64,000 nucleotides of DNA, from contig CP073216.1 of the NCBI GenBank assembly GCA_020342235.1, positions 1,488,001-1,552,000 on the forward strand. The letters run 5' to 3'. The stretch's first letter is position 1; every line of letters starts with the position of its first letter. Shown here piece by piece: positions 19,193 through 28,998 of this stretch. The notes beneath the pieces were generated by a model that saw only the letters and a program-made list of their open reading frames with translations, had not been told where the DNA came from and did not search any database. Position numbers and translations under genes: made by a program. Source of the stretch: Saccharomycopsis phalli (taxonomy: Eukaryota > Ascomycota > Saccharomycetes > Ascoideales > Saccharomycopsidaceae).

Positions 19193-21604
19193 ATGCATGG
19201 CCATGTCCATCGCAAATCACACCGTTATTGCCTATATAAAGCCAAAAATAACCACAACATCAGTATGAATTCTGTAATATTTTTGACCATTTTAATACAT
19301 GGCATCAGTGCTATGTATGCCTCTTCAGTGTCTAGCAGAAGAACAAACAGGCCATCCAAATTTTTTCCGTCTCGACACGAGCATTCTATCCCAAACCTCT
19401 ACATTGTCATAATGAAAGACCTGCAAAGTGAAGAGGAAATAGGGCAGTTTATGACTTATGCCAATAACTTACAAAATGAAGCACTTGCTGACGCGTATAA
19501 CGCAAAACACAAACTGAGCAAGAATGAACTCCCACTGATCGAAGAGGAAGCCCCACTGAGCAGATATAGTGACCAAGTGAGCCGAGGTGACCAAGGCAGC
19601 AGATTTAGTGGCAAACCGAACCAAGGTGATCAAGGCAGCAGATATAGTGACCAAGTGAGCCGAGGTGACCAAGGCAGCAGATTTAGTGGCAAACCGAACC
19701 AAGGTGATCAAGGCAGCAGATATAGTGACCAAGTGAGCCGAGGTGACCAAGGCAGCAGATTTAGTGGCAAACCGAACCAAGGTGACCAAGGCAGCAGATA
19801 TAGTGACCAAGTGAGCCGAGGTGACCAAGGCAGCAGATTTAGTGGCAAACCGAACCAAGGTGATCAAGGCAGCAGATATAGTGACCAAGTGAGCCGAGGT
19901 GACCAAATGAGCAGATTTAGTGGCAAACCGAACCAAGGTGACCAAGGCAGCAGATATAGTGACCAAATAAGCAGACATGGTGACGAACTGAACAATAATG
20001 AGGATCAACTGAACAGATTTCGTAGCCTGCTGAGTCAGGGTGACGACCAGCTGAGCAGATTTCGTGGCCAACTGAGCAGATCAATGAGTCAACTGAGCAG
20101 ATTTGGTGACCAACTGAACAATAATAATTACGAACTGAGCAGATCAATGAGTCAACTGAGCAGAGCTAAAGTAAAAAGGAGCGGATTTGGTGAACAATGG
20201 AGCGGATATAGTGACCAAATGAACCAAGGTAACCAAATGAGCAGATATAGTGACCAAGTGAGCCAAGGTGAAGTATCAGGAAACAGATATCGTGTCCAAC
20301 TGAGCAGAGGTGGTAGTCAACTGGACAGAGATGACGTTCAACTGAACAGAGATGGTAGTCAACAGAACAGATATCGTGTCCAACTGAGCAGAGGTGGTAG
20401 TCAACTGGACAGAGATGACGTTCAACTGAACAGAGATGGTAGTCAACAGAACAGATATCGTGTCCAACTGAGCAGAGGTGGTAGTCAACTGGACAGAGAT
20501 GACGTTCAACTGAACAGAGATGGTAGTCAACAGAACAGATATCGTGCCCAACTGAGCAGAGGTGGTAGTCAACTGGACAGAGATGACGTTCAACTGAACA
20601 GAGATGGTAGTCAACAGAACAGATATCGTGTCCAACTGAGCAGAGGTGGTAGTCAACTGGACAGAGATGACGTTCAACTGAACAGAGATGGTAGTCAACA
20701 GAACAGATATCGTGTCCAACTGAGCAGAGGTGGTAGTCAACTGGACAGAGATGACGTTCAACTGAACAGAGATGGTAGTCAACAGAACAGATATCGTGTC
20801 CAACTGAGCAGAGGTGGTAGTCAACTGGACAGAGATGACGTTCAACTGAACAGAGATGGTAGTCAACAGAACAGCCATCGTGTCCAACTGAGCAGAGGTG
20901 GTAGTCAACTGGACAGAGATAACGTAAAAGGGAGCGGATATGAAGAGAGTGTTGCCAGAAGCTTAGTAGATCGGCTTCAGGATATGAGCTTAGAAAAGCC
21001 TAGAGGAGTTGTTTACTCACCAATTACCACGGCTACGGGAAATCAAGTCTTTTTTGGTATTTTTCACAAGTCTGTAGCTGAAATTCTCAGCGAAAACAGT
21101 CTTGTGAAATACGTCGCACAAGACAGTAATTCAGGAACAATAGCCAAAATTGACCAAGAAAACTGGGCTCGTGAAGATAAAGGTGCGGATGAAGTAATAT
21201 ACCTTTTGGAAATAAATGGCGATCCTATAACCCCTCTGTTCACGAACATGTTTAACTACTTTCCAAAAATGTGTTATATCAGACCCACAGATGAACATCG
21301 CGCCATGTATAGTAAGTATCATACTCGAGCTATTGATCGAGCGTATGCACTTGCTAGCAACCATGTGGGAGTATTACCTAAAGCCCAGGTCGTTATTGTA
21401 CCTACTTATTCTGCGTTTGATAGTTCCATGACGTCTACATTAAATGCAATGGGCTATGCTCTCAATGATTTTTCTTCGCTGCGATATGAAAGAAAAGATA
21501 TGGTGGTAAAGATCGGTCTTGATTACCAATCTGGTGAAGTCGATCCAATTGGAGATGCCAAGAAATTGATGACTAAACATAACCGTTTTGTTCAATTTAA
21601 GTGA
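19193..21604 (+). CDS. Secreted subtilase-derived repeat protein (likely inactive)
   Basis: An 803-residue ORF. A signal peptide follows Met25 (MNSVIFLTILIHGISAMYA), so the ATG at 19265 may be the true start; a TATATAAA at 19233-19240 lies between the two ATGs. Residues about 67-110 (PNLYIVIMKDLQSEEEIGQF...) resemble the first half of an inhibitor-I9 subtilase propeptide, and residues about 595-640 (VFFGIFHKSVAEI, VKYVAQDS) the second half. Between them lie about 450 repeat-rich residues: a 26-residue unit (residues 122-261), a degenerate R/Q/S region, and a 28-residue unit (363-577). The tail (VGVLPKAQVVIVP, SSMTSTLNAMGYALND, MVVKIGL) follows the peptidase S8 order GVAKKAQVV...GSTSD...AL-D...VVNMSL. 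The Asp position reads LLEING instead of VIDTG, the HGTH motif is not kept, and the protein ends before the catalytic Ser. It is probably a secreted pseudoprotease; function unknown. Confidence 0.75.
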   Translation: MHGHVHRKSHRYCLYKAKNNHNISMNSVIFLTILIHGISAMYASSVSSRRTNRPSKFFPSRHEHSIPNLYIVIMKDLQSEEEIGQFMTYANNLQNEALADAYNAKHKLSKNELPLIEEEAPLSRYSDQVSRGDQGSRFSGKPNQGDQGSRYSDQVSRGDQGSRFSGKPNQGDQGSRYSDQVSRGDQGSRFSGKPNQGDQGSRYSDQVSRGDQGSRFSGKPNQGDQGSRYSDQVSRGDQMSRFSGKPNQGDQGSRYSDQISRHGDELNNNEDQLNRFRSLLSQGDDQLSRFRGQLSRSMSQLSRFGDQLNNNNYELSRSMSQLSRAKVKRSGFGEQWSGYSDQMNQGNQMSRYSDQVSQGEVSGNRYRVQLSRGGSQLDRDDVQLNRDGSQQNRYRVQLSRGGSQLDRDDVQLNRDGSQQNRYRVQLSRGGSQLDRDDVQLNRDGSQQNRYRAQLSRGGSQLDRDDVQLNRDGSQQNRYRVQLSRGGSQLDRDDVQLNRDGSQQNRYRVQLSRGGSQLDRDDVQLNRDGSQQNRYRVQLSRGGSQLDRDDVQLNRDGSQQNSHRVQLSRGGSQLDRDNVKGSGYEESVARSLVDRLQDMSLEKPRGVVYSPITTATGNQVFFGIFHKSVAEILSENSLVKYVAQDSNSGTIAKIDQENWAREDKGADEVIYLLEINGDPITPLFTNMFNYFPKMCYIRPTDEHRAMYSKYHTRAIDRAYALASNHVGVLPKAQVVIVPTYSAFDSSMTSTLNAMGYALNDFSSLRYERKDMVVKIGLDYQSGEVDPIGDAKKLMTKHNRFVQFK
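19558..19978. repeat. 78-bp coding minisatellite (2 x 39 bp)
   Basis: Five copies of a 26-codon unit made of two related 13-residue halves (SRYSDQVSRGDQG and SRFSGKPNQGDQG). Copies are almost identical in nucleotides, suggesting recent expansion or homogenisation. Confidence 0.95.
20281..20925. repeat. 84-bp coding minisatellite (2 x 42 bp)
   Basis: Seven full copies plus a partial one of a 28-codon unit (RVQLSRGGSQLDRDDVQLNR and continuing DGSQQNRY). Halves of 14 residues are related to each other. Copies differ by only one or two bases, for example GTCCAA to GCCCAA in one unit and AGATAT to AGCCAT in another. Confidence 0.95.
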
Positions 21605-21802
21605 AGAAAGCATTATGCTACAAAAGTAAAATTGTATATATTTGAACTAAAGATCAATATATTTGAATTACTATCACTTTATATCTGTATCTTTCACACA
21701 TAAATATCACTAAGGTAAAAGCAGAGTCATACTATGTGTAGACATGGGTTGTCATCCATGCTTCCTGTATTGCCTGGTTCGCGCATCACATGTCCAACTT
21801 TT

Positions 21803-22477
21803 GACGTACATTGGTGAAATGTACTTATCCTATCAGAGTTATTGGTCTCGTAACCATGATTGATAATGTGGTTGTAACCGGATGAAGCAGTACTACCCTA
21901 CCTATAATGCCTTATAAGAGGGATTTACTGCGCCAAAATATTGAGTTCAGAATTTTATATACCGAATGTATATTACGGTATCGATTGGAACAATGTATAA
22001 TTGTTATAGTAGCTACTGATAGTTCTGTGCTCCGAACATACAATATTGATGTACTAACAAAAAACCTTAGACTGTAATCAATCATAAGGAAAAACTTAAT
22101 ACGTAAATACGGCCCACAATATTAAATAAATAATATTGTAGGTTCGGAGCACAGAACTATCAGTAGCTACTACAACAATTATACATTGTTCCAATCGATA
22201 CCGTAATATACATTGTGTATATAAAATTCTGAACTCAATTACTTGGAGGCAGTAAAGCCCTTTTATAAGGTATTATAGGTAGGGTAATACTGCTCCATCC
22301 GGTTGTAACCACATCATCAATAATCGTGGTTACGAGACCAAGAACTCTGATAGGATAAGTACATTTCACTAATGTACGTCAAATATTATTTATTTAATAT
22401 TGTGGGCCGTCTTTACGTATTAAGTTTTTCCTTATGACTGATCACAGTCTAAGGTTTTTTGTTAGTACATCAATACA
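21803..22477. repeat. Compound inverted repeat with permuted arms (A-B-A'-B')
   Basis: Block A (21803-22037) returns inverted at 22140-22381. Block B (22038-22139) returns inverted at 22382-22477. The order is therefore A, B, inverted A, inverted B, not the A, B, inverted B, inverted A of a simple palindrome. Landmarks in A are GTTCTGTGCTCCGAAC and CCAATCGATACCG read in opposite senses, and TTATAAGGTATTATAGG. Landmarks in B are CCTTAGACTG, CATAAGGAAAAACTTAATAC and GCCCACAATATT. No ORF is present. Arms are highly similar by eye. Confidence 0.9.
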
Positions 22478-22796
22478 GTTAGAATTTAAGAGACAGAAGG
22501 CCCACTAGGCCAGGGAGCAATTTTTTATATACTATTCTACAGATTACGGCTGTAACTAGTGAACTGTAATCAATACAACACTTGTTACCCACTGATACTT
22601 TTGCCAAAACTACCACCGTTACCTTAAAATGACCCAGTAAATTCGAGGTACGTCCGCTGTTTATATCATATCGTGTATGATGTCATGTGTCAGGGCTCAG
22701 TGGAGTTTCCAGTTGAAAAAATGGCATTATAAATCTGGCCGTTTCATTGTCATTTTGATATTGAACTTCTGGTCGAGAAAAAAAATCGACAACGTA

Positions 22797-22904
22797 GGCG
22801 GCGTGGTCTAGTGGTATGATTCTCGCTTTGGGTAGCGAACCTGATGAACTCAGGTACAAACACAAACATGTGAGAGGCCCAGGGTTCAATTCCCTGCTCC
22901 GCCC
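22797..22904 (+). tRNA. tRNA-Pro (anticodon TGG), 36-nt intron
   Basis: The 5' exon GGCGGCGTGGTCTAGTGGTA and the 3' exon with GAGAGGCCCAGGGTTCAATT match tRNA-Pro(UGG) of other fungi. The anticodon stem is CTCGC/GTGAG (one G-T pair) and the loop TTTGGGT is split after position 37 by an intron at 22833-22868. The acceptor stem has one mismatch, C6 opposite T67. A T6 run follows as terminator. Overlapping short ORFs are spurious. Confidence 0.92.
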
Positions 22905-23237
22905 TTTTTTGCTGAATAAATGGGTATATATTTTGGTTGCGGTGGGAGGAGGATTTATCTTAGCGTGTCCTACATATATTTGGCCTTGGGGAGGCTGATA
23001 TTGGAAATTTGATGTTTTGCACGACTTGTATAATATCAACTTGCAGAGAGTAACAATGGAACCGTGAAAAATGAATCATTGACCTGGTTAGAAAAGGCAA
23101 TATATATAATCAATTAAATGTTGTTTAACCCTTGAGAGGCACATGCATGAAGTATTTGCATTACAGCGATTATCGCAACATTCATTACGTATTTCAGCTG
23201 GACATGCGTCACATTGGCAAGTAATTCAAAGAATCGA

Positions 23238-23335
23238 GGCTAAAACATGGCAGAGACAATCGGGCTAAAAACATGGCAGAGACAATCGGGCTAAAAACAT
23301 GGCAGAGACAATCGGGCTAAAAACATGGCAGAGGA
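23238..23335. repeat. 26-bp tandem repeat
   Basis: Three to four copies of GCTAAAAACATGGCAGAGAC plus AATCGG, in the gap downstream of NMA1. Confidence 0.85.
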
Positions 23336-23654
23336 ATTGAATTAAGTCACCGAGTTTCTGTAGTCCATTACATAATCTTCATTGACTAGCCACAGACATG
23401 AGAATTAACTGGCAGCAAGAAAAGTACACCTATTGTTTGAGGAATGTTAAATACCCAATGAAATAACCACCAATGGTCATATAAAGTATTAGACACGTAG
23501 ACAAGTACGCAATTACCGGTTGTCAGATGGACAATGACTCATCGAATTAAGTATTAAACACACACCAAAGAGATCAATAAATATATACCAACTATAGATT
23601 ACCAGACAAATTATTACAACACAATATCAATCACAGCCACATGTACGCCCCAGC

Positions 23655-24842
23655 CTAATCCATGACCTGTTTCACTGGCTCCCTTGTGTTAATATACAAC
23701 CCGTGTTCCTGGATATACCGGATCACGGAGTTTGGCAACAAGTACTGGACACTCATGCCACGGCGGATAAACAACCTTACTTTAGTTGAGCTGATGTCGT
23801 TGTAAATCAACTGCTTAATCACCAATATGTTCTTACGGTGCTCATACAAGATATCGTGCGAAAGCAAGAAGCTCCGGACGTCGCTTCCGGTCCGCTCGAC
23901 TATCAAGCATCCGTAAAAGCCTAGAATATGGTGGAGGTCGTTTTCGGCCCATACATTTGGCTCGCCCATGCTGACAATCAAATCTCCACCGGCAAGAAGC
24001 ATGATTTTCACTCCGCGCCTGGTGGTTCCGTCGGCGCTGAGAATTCCGCCGTTTTTGACGTTGATTTCCTCGTTGAAATGGTCCAAGACCAACGCAGTCC
24101 GAGTGTACTCAGGCTGGAGAGACTCCCACGCATCTACCATGAGCCAGTTGCTGGTCCGTTCACAGGCCAACTCGCACATTCTGACACGATGAGAAGCAGG
24201 AGCAAGTCCGTTTTTCCTGTAGTGGTCGCTCACGGGAGAATAGTATCCCCCCACCACCTCAAAACGGGTGTTTTCCTGGATTGCATCCAAGGCCATTTCA
24301 AACATCCGAAGATGGAGATAGGTAATGGGCGAAAACGAACCACACGCCACAATCACCAACGGCAACTTCGAGTTATCCTCAAGCTGCGGCTTCAATCTGT
24401 GCCGCGGGAACGTATACTGCGCAATATTCTTCGCCTGACGAACAATCCCATGCGGAACCTCCTCGAGATCAGCCCCCAAGATCGTACGCCCAGGCGGCAC
24501 AGTCGGAGAGTCACGTGATGGTCCCGGCCGGAAGTCGTGGTCGGCTTCTTCTACGGCACACAGGTCCTCCTCCGAGGAAGACTTGTCAAATTCCCGGTGG
24601 ATACGCGGTATCAGGCTGTGGTGCATGCTTCCAGATGATCCCGTACTCGAACGGGCCAATTTGCTCTTCAAGACTTTGTTTCGTTCCGCAGGAGTGATGG
24701 GGGCGTCCAAGGAATGGAGGTAATCAGCTAGAACCGAGTTCTGGATCGGATCGTTTTTTGGAATCCGTGTTGCAGAGACCGGTCGTGGAAGTGGTGCCTT
24801 GTCGGAAGGAGGAATAAAGCCAGGTGCTTTTGTCGGATCCAT
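23655..24842 (-). CDS. NMA1: Nicotinamide/nicotinate mononucleotide adenylyltransferase
   Basis: A 395-residue protein that joins ATP with NMN or NaMN to make NAD or deamido-NAD, the last adenylylation step of NAD synthesis. Residues 1-155 are a long, low-complexity N-terminal extension as in yeast Nma1/Nma2. The catalytic domain begins LPLVIVACGSFSPITYLHLR (about 160-180), holding the nucleotidyltransferase G-S-F-x-P-x-(T)-x-x-H motif. GGYYSPVSDHYRKNGLAPA and the substrate loop with W-x-x-LQPEYTRT follow, then the C-terminal ISSTKVR (about 350-356). All key motifs are intact. The ATG at 24842 is the only plausible start. CACGTG sites lie about 200 and 235 bp upstream. Confidence 0.95.
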   Translation of the reverse strand: MDPTKAPGFIPPSDKAPLPRPVSATRIPKNDPIQNSVLADYLHSLDAPITPAERNKVLKSKLARSSTGSSGSMHHSLIPRIHREFDKSSSEEDLCAVEEADHDFRPGPSRDSPTVPPGRTILGADLEEVPHGIVRQAKNIAQYTFPRHRLKPQLEDNSKLPLVIVACGSFSPITYLHLRMFEMALDAIQENTRFEVVGGYYSPVSDHYRKNGLAPASHRVRMCELACERTSNWLMVDAWESLQPEYTRTALVLDHFNEEINVKNGGILSADGTTRRGVKIMLLAGGDLIVSMGEPNVWAENDLHHILGFYGCLIVERTGSDVRSFLLSHDILYEHRKNILVIKQLIYNDISSTKVRLFIRRGMSVQYLLPNSVIRYIQEHGLYINTREPVKQVMD

Positions 24843-27035
24843 GTAGTACTAAAGAATTTCAGCCGTCATCACAAGACTGGGTTATGGGCACTGGCCAAGA
24901 CGTACCGGGAAACCCACGCGCCAAAAGTGGAGAGCAAACCACCAATGAAACGGAGCAAGGCCGCTATTTTTTTTATCCGTTTGATTTACAAGCCTGCTGC
25001 CTTGGATTTGCCGTCTCTGATCGTCCGTCCATGCCCCACCTTTCACGTGAAATGTCCACCTCCTCATGGCACAGGTCACGTGTGATGATTGCCAGTCTTC
25101 ACTTGCCAATGGTACTTATTCCGCCCGGGTATCTTTTTGGTGGGGGTGTGTTTTACCTTGTCCATGGGGTCTTTTATTATTTTTTTTTTTATCCTTTGAC
25201 CATCTTTTGATTTTCCGTAGGCTTTTATTCCGCTCTATCGGGTGGGATTTTTAAATACTTTCTCCACTGTGTTTTATGCAATTGTTGATCGTCGACTCAC
25301 TAGTCATGCATCGTGTTGATTTACAGCCGTGCACCATCATCAACCTCCACAGACCCCTCCTAATCATATCTATTTAATAGTAATTCAATGTATCGGCCAA
25401 CTGGCTTGTTTAGCTTGTTTAAAGTATTTCCCTTCTCTTGTTAGCTTGTGGAACTTCAACCATACCATTTTCTAAACTAGTGCGTACAATTCTTGACTAA
25501 GTCGCAAATTGATCTGTACTAAGATCTTCAAGAGGTTAGCGGAACTTACAAATTCGTCCGGAATTAATGCAACTATCATTTAGCGATATCATTCGCTCAT
25601 TCCAATGCTTGTGAAACTACCAATTCTTTGGTCAGGTGTAACGCTTTACCCAGTTGTTAGAAATAGGTTTGTCTTAAAATGCAGTTACTAAGAACCATAT
25701 AACTTACACCATTCTCTCGACTATGAGTAAATATTTTGAAATAATGACATGTAATGGTTATATAGCTATTGGCACGTATTTCCCACAGAGGTTGGACCAT
25801 TGGAATACCACCTGGATCTCGTCTCTTTTTTTGCTTCTTTGATTTCACTAAATTTCTCAATCCATCACAATCGACCTACAATGGGATTCAAGTTTAGATA
25901 TCATGAACTAGCAAGCATGCTGGTAATAGCTACAACGTATTTGCTGGACTATTCAAAGACTCGTATTGGTGAAATGGCGTACATCTAGTGAGGTCAATGG
26001 CATCAAGGGAATGAGTCAAAAAGCAAAAATGACCAAAAGAAAGTCAAGCAAATTATCGAGCCTCTTTATTGCACCTGAATATAAAAATTACCGTTTAGAT
26101 TAGTTACAACAGACTGGAGGTGACATTGGAAGCTGTGTAATTTGAAACACGCAATTATTGACCACAATATATCATACCAACATAATTGATTCTTTGGAAT
26201 GTGTTGCTTCAGTTGTTCTTTGGCTGGTCGAGCACAAGTCCCGTAATGCCAATCTACAGATTAAAGCATACTAACCATATACTACTCAATCCAAGGAATA
26301 AAGTTTTCCCATTCAGTCGCAGTTTCAAGGTTGTTCTCCAAGGAGTCACATATATTGGCGACTGAATATCGCTCAAGTTGAGGTTCAATATTACCGTAAC
26401 TTGTCCATTTTAGACGATTAAACCATACAAAGCTTTCTTTTTGTCCAGAATAGAGTATCCAAAGGAGTAGTATAGTCTAGTTTGAATTTATTGCTCAATC
26501 TCTTTATTAGCAATGTCTGAGCCTCATTTAAGCGAAATGGGGGTGATAGCAATACACTCAATATACACTGTTGCCTCATTTATGTATAGATTATCAGAAA
26601 CTTGTTGCTCCATAACTTCACAGTAGTAACATGTTACTATATATTTTCATGGTTAAATTGAATAGTAGTTGGTTTAGACACTCATTTTGGAAGAAAATAT
26701 CATTTCTGTTCCAGGGTCCAAATCAGCCGCACTAAGTAAGGCCAGGCGTACTAAAGTCAACCCCAAAAAGCTATCCCAAAAAGTTGCCACAAAAAGTTGC
26801 ATTAAAAAGCATAGGATCAAGTACAAAACCACAGATTAGTCTCAATTCCAAGCTCAGATTCTCTCTTAGAAATTCAATATAATAATCTGCTAGTATCCAT
26901 CGTTGTATCCCTGTTCCAACTTGAGTGCCTACTACTCGTCGGTTATGTACGCGTTGACCCATTGTTATGGTGCTTACCCTATCGTATTCATCATGCATGA
27001 TTTACCTTGATTGATTTTCGTTTGCTACTCCGACC
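24843..27035. other. 2.2-kb region without a recognised gene
   Basis: It includes CACGTG at 25044-25049 and 25077-25082, within reach of the NMA1 start. The remainder is AT-rich with short ORF pieces. One is a 75-codon minus-strand frame with an ATG at 26998-26996 (MHDEYDRVSTITMGQRVHNR...) that starts 37 bp from the LtrA-domain gene. I recognise no family in these pieces, and decayed retroelement DNA is possible but not shown. Confidence 0.4.
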
Positions 27036-28592
27036 ATGTCAGCTAGTAATGGATCTGCCAATAAAAGGTCAGGGAGTTTGCAAATACACGACCCAGAGAT
27101 CCCGGTGCCACAAGAAGGACAATCCAATGAAGGCGATCTTCTTTTTTCTGAAGATGAAGACGAATTCATCAATCGGTATGGTGAAATAGAGTTCCAGTAT
27201 ATCAATAAGCCAAAAGAATCTCTTTGGTTTAGCCGTCCGTACGCCTTAAATTATTTCAAGAATAACGTCCTATTCCGAACAAGAGGTGAGAGAACAAGCG
27301 GTAAGACCGAGTTGTTTTTAGACCTTCTTTATGTAGGAATTGTAGCCAATTTAGCAGGACATGCTGTGGAAGAAGGAACTGCAGGTGCCTTTTTGAAATA
27401 CATTTTACTCTTTCTACCAACGTGGGTGGTGTGGAGCGATATAAAGGATTTCATGAACTACTATTACAATGGTGATCTCTCACAGAAATTTTACATTTTA
27501 TGGATTTTGATATTGTTAGTGGTGTACGACAACAATTGCCCGTTTGTTCTCGAATCTCGAGGCGAAGCCGCTTTTACCGTGGTTCCATACATTTTATGTC
27601 GTGTTAGCTTGGCCGTCTCGCTTTTGTCCTACTCTATTTTTATTGCTGAGCACCGTGTTCAGATGCGCTGGTATGCTTGCAGCGTATTGATCACCTCATG
27701 TATCTGGATTGTGGTGATTTTTATTCCTAAATGGGGGAAAGTGGGTCTATCATTTGGCCTTTTGTTGCTTGAGCAGGTTCTCTTCTGTATCTTTTATCAT
27801 CCATGGTTTAAACGAAAGCTCAAGTTGGTTTATACCACGGCTCTTAACATTGAGCATGAGGTCGAGCGGTTTGGTGCGTTTTTCATTATTGCAATTGGCG
27901 AATTCTTGTACAAGACCGTTGCTGAAACTCCTATAGGCAAAGGGTTTTCTAATAAACTCGGTAGAGGCGTGTGTATGTTGATTATCGCCTACAATTTGTT
28001 GTGGTTATACTTCAACGGAGGGACCAGCATCAAGGCAATACACCCTTTAAGACGAAGCGGAACCTCAGCTATTATTTGGATATATTCGCATATCCCATTG
28101 ATTGCTGGTTTGGTTTTGGCTGCCGATGCTGGTGGCCATTTTGTGGAATTGGACGAAACTTCTACTGCCAAACATCCACATGAAGCCAGCGAAAATGAGC
28201 TCCATGGCGAATTTTTAAGGGCTATATTAAAATCTACTGAAGAGGCACACGAACCTTCAATGTACTGCATTTCTTTTTTCTTTACTGGCGGTATTTGTGT
28301 TGCACTACTTGCTCTCGGGGTCCAAGCATTTGCAGAGAGATCCAGGGACCCTGTGAACTGCCATATCTTACCAAAATTGCTCAGAGTCAGTCCGCGATTC
28401 CCATTTGCAATTATTATTCTATGTCTTAGTTTTGCCGAAATGTCCACCACAAACCTTTTAGGGTTTATTGCTATGTTAATGGTGATTCTTGCTATTTATG
28501 AGCAGATAACCATGACCCCTAGACTGAATTTGCCAAGGTATTTTGGAGGTTGCCGCAATTTAGTCTTGTGCAATGAAATTGAGAAGTTTTAA
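27036..28592 (+). CDS. LtrA-domain multi-pass membrane protein
   Basis: A 518-residue membrane protein. A soluble, acidic N-terminus (about 1-85) precedes RTSGKTELFLDLLYVGIVAN, which matches the entry of the bacterial low-temperature-requirement A (LtrA) family (E-L-F-x-D-L-x-Y-V). About ten hydrophobic segments follow. The family's second signature appears as EHEVERFGAFFIIAIGEFLY (about 270-290), equivalent to the H-x-x-E-R-F-G-L-F-x-I-I-x-L-G-E of LtrA proteins. The biochemical role of the family is unknown; fungal members are mostly uncharacterised. The ATG at 27036 is in a good context. No targeting prediction was run. Confidence 0.75.
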   Translation: MSASNGSANKRSGSLQIHDPEIPVPQEGQSNEGDLLFSEDEDEFINRYGEIEFQYINKPKESLWFSRPYALNYFKNNVLFRTRGERTSGKTELFLDLLYVGIVANLAGHAVEEGTAGAFLKYILLFLPTWVVWSDIKDFMNYYYNGDLSQKFYILWILILLVVYDNNCPFVLESRGEAAFTVVPYILCRVSLAVSLLSYSIFIAEHRVQMRWYACSVLITSCIWIVVIFIPKWGKVGLSFGLLLLEQVLFCIFYHPWFKRKLKLVYTTALNIEHEVERFGAFFIIAIGEFLYKTVAETPIGKGFSNKLGRGVCMLIIAYNLLWLYFNGGTSIKAIHPLRRSGTSAIIWIYSHIPLIAGLVLAADAGGHFVELDETSTAKHPHEASENELHGEFLRAILKSTEEAHEPSMYCISFFFTGGICVALLALGVQAFAERSRDPVNCHILPKLLRVSPRFPFAIIILCLSFAEMSTTNLLGFIAMLMVILAIYEQITMTPRLNLPRYFGGCRNLVLCNEIEKF

Positions 28593-28739
28593 AGGCAAGG
28601 CAAATATTTATGTTTTATTTTGGGTGGTGCTTAGTTTAGCAAGAGGAAGCACACTATTTTGGAATGCAACGAGGTTTCTTGATTAGTTGAATTATGTTCT
28701 GCTGCGATACTTTTCTTGGTCTTACATTAACCTTCCTTT

Positions 28740-28935
28740 TGGAATTTTGATTTTCTTTTTATTATTTCTCTTTTGAATCTTCCTCTTCCAGTGGAATTGA
28801 CCTAACTAGGTGCACTTCCATTTTTCAAAGAGTACGAGTCTCCTTTTCAATTGTACATAACCAGACTTTGAATAGTCAAGCAAATATATTCTAGCTATTT
28901 TATCAACTCGTATCTTAGTTACTATATTACAGGAT
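28740..28935 (+). mobile_element. LTR-like repeat, family A
   Basis: It carries GACTTTGAATAGTCAAGC, AATATATTCTAGCTATTTTA and CAACTCGTATCTTAGTTACT followed by ATATTACA, the clearest 3' end of the family. It occupies the gap between the convergent LtrA-domain gene and TTI1. Confidence 0.55.
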
Positions 28936-28998
28936 ATATTTAATGTACCAATCACCATGCCGTATTATTAAACTGGATTATCCAAAAACAAATTCACC

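Noticed and set aside
19469-20071. 200-codon antisense ORF opposite the secreted repeat gene
   Set aside because: Repeat units are multiples of three and lack stops on both strands; the antisense has no signal peptide or domain outside the array.
20276-20908. 210-codon antisense ORF opposite the 84-bp repeat
   Set aside because: Same reason: purely repeat-made open frame.
20281-20925. CRISPR-like array
   Set aside because: Repeats are contiguous coding units without unique spacers, in a eukaryotic genome.
22683-23039. 118-codon minus-strand ORF over tRNA-Pro
   Set aside because: It is the reverse reading of the tRNA and its flanks.
25657-25988. Overlapping small ORFs on both strands
   Set aside because: No ATG-led frame with protein-like composition; no homology recognised.
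26260-26998. Minus-strand pieces considered as a spliced gene or chromodomain of a Ty3-type element
   Set aside because: No convincing splice sites or profile-level residues could be lined up by eye.
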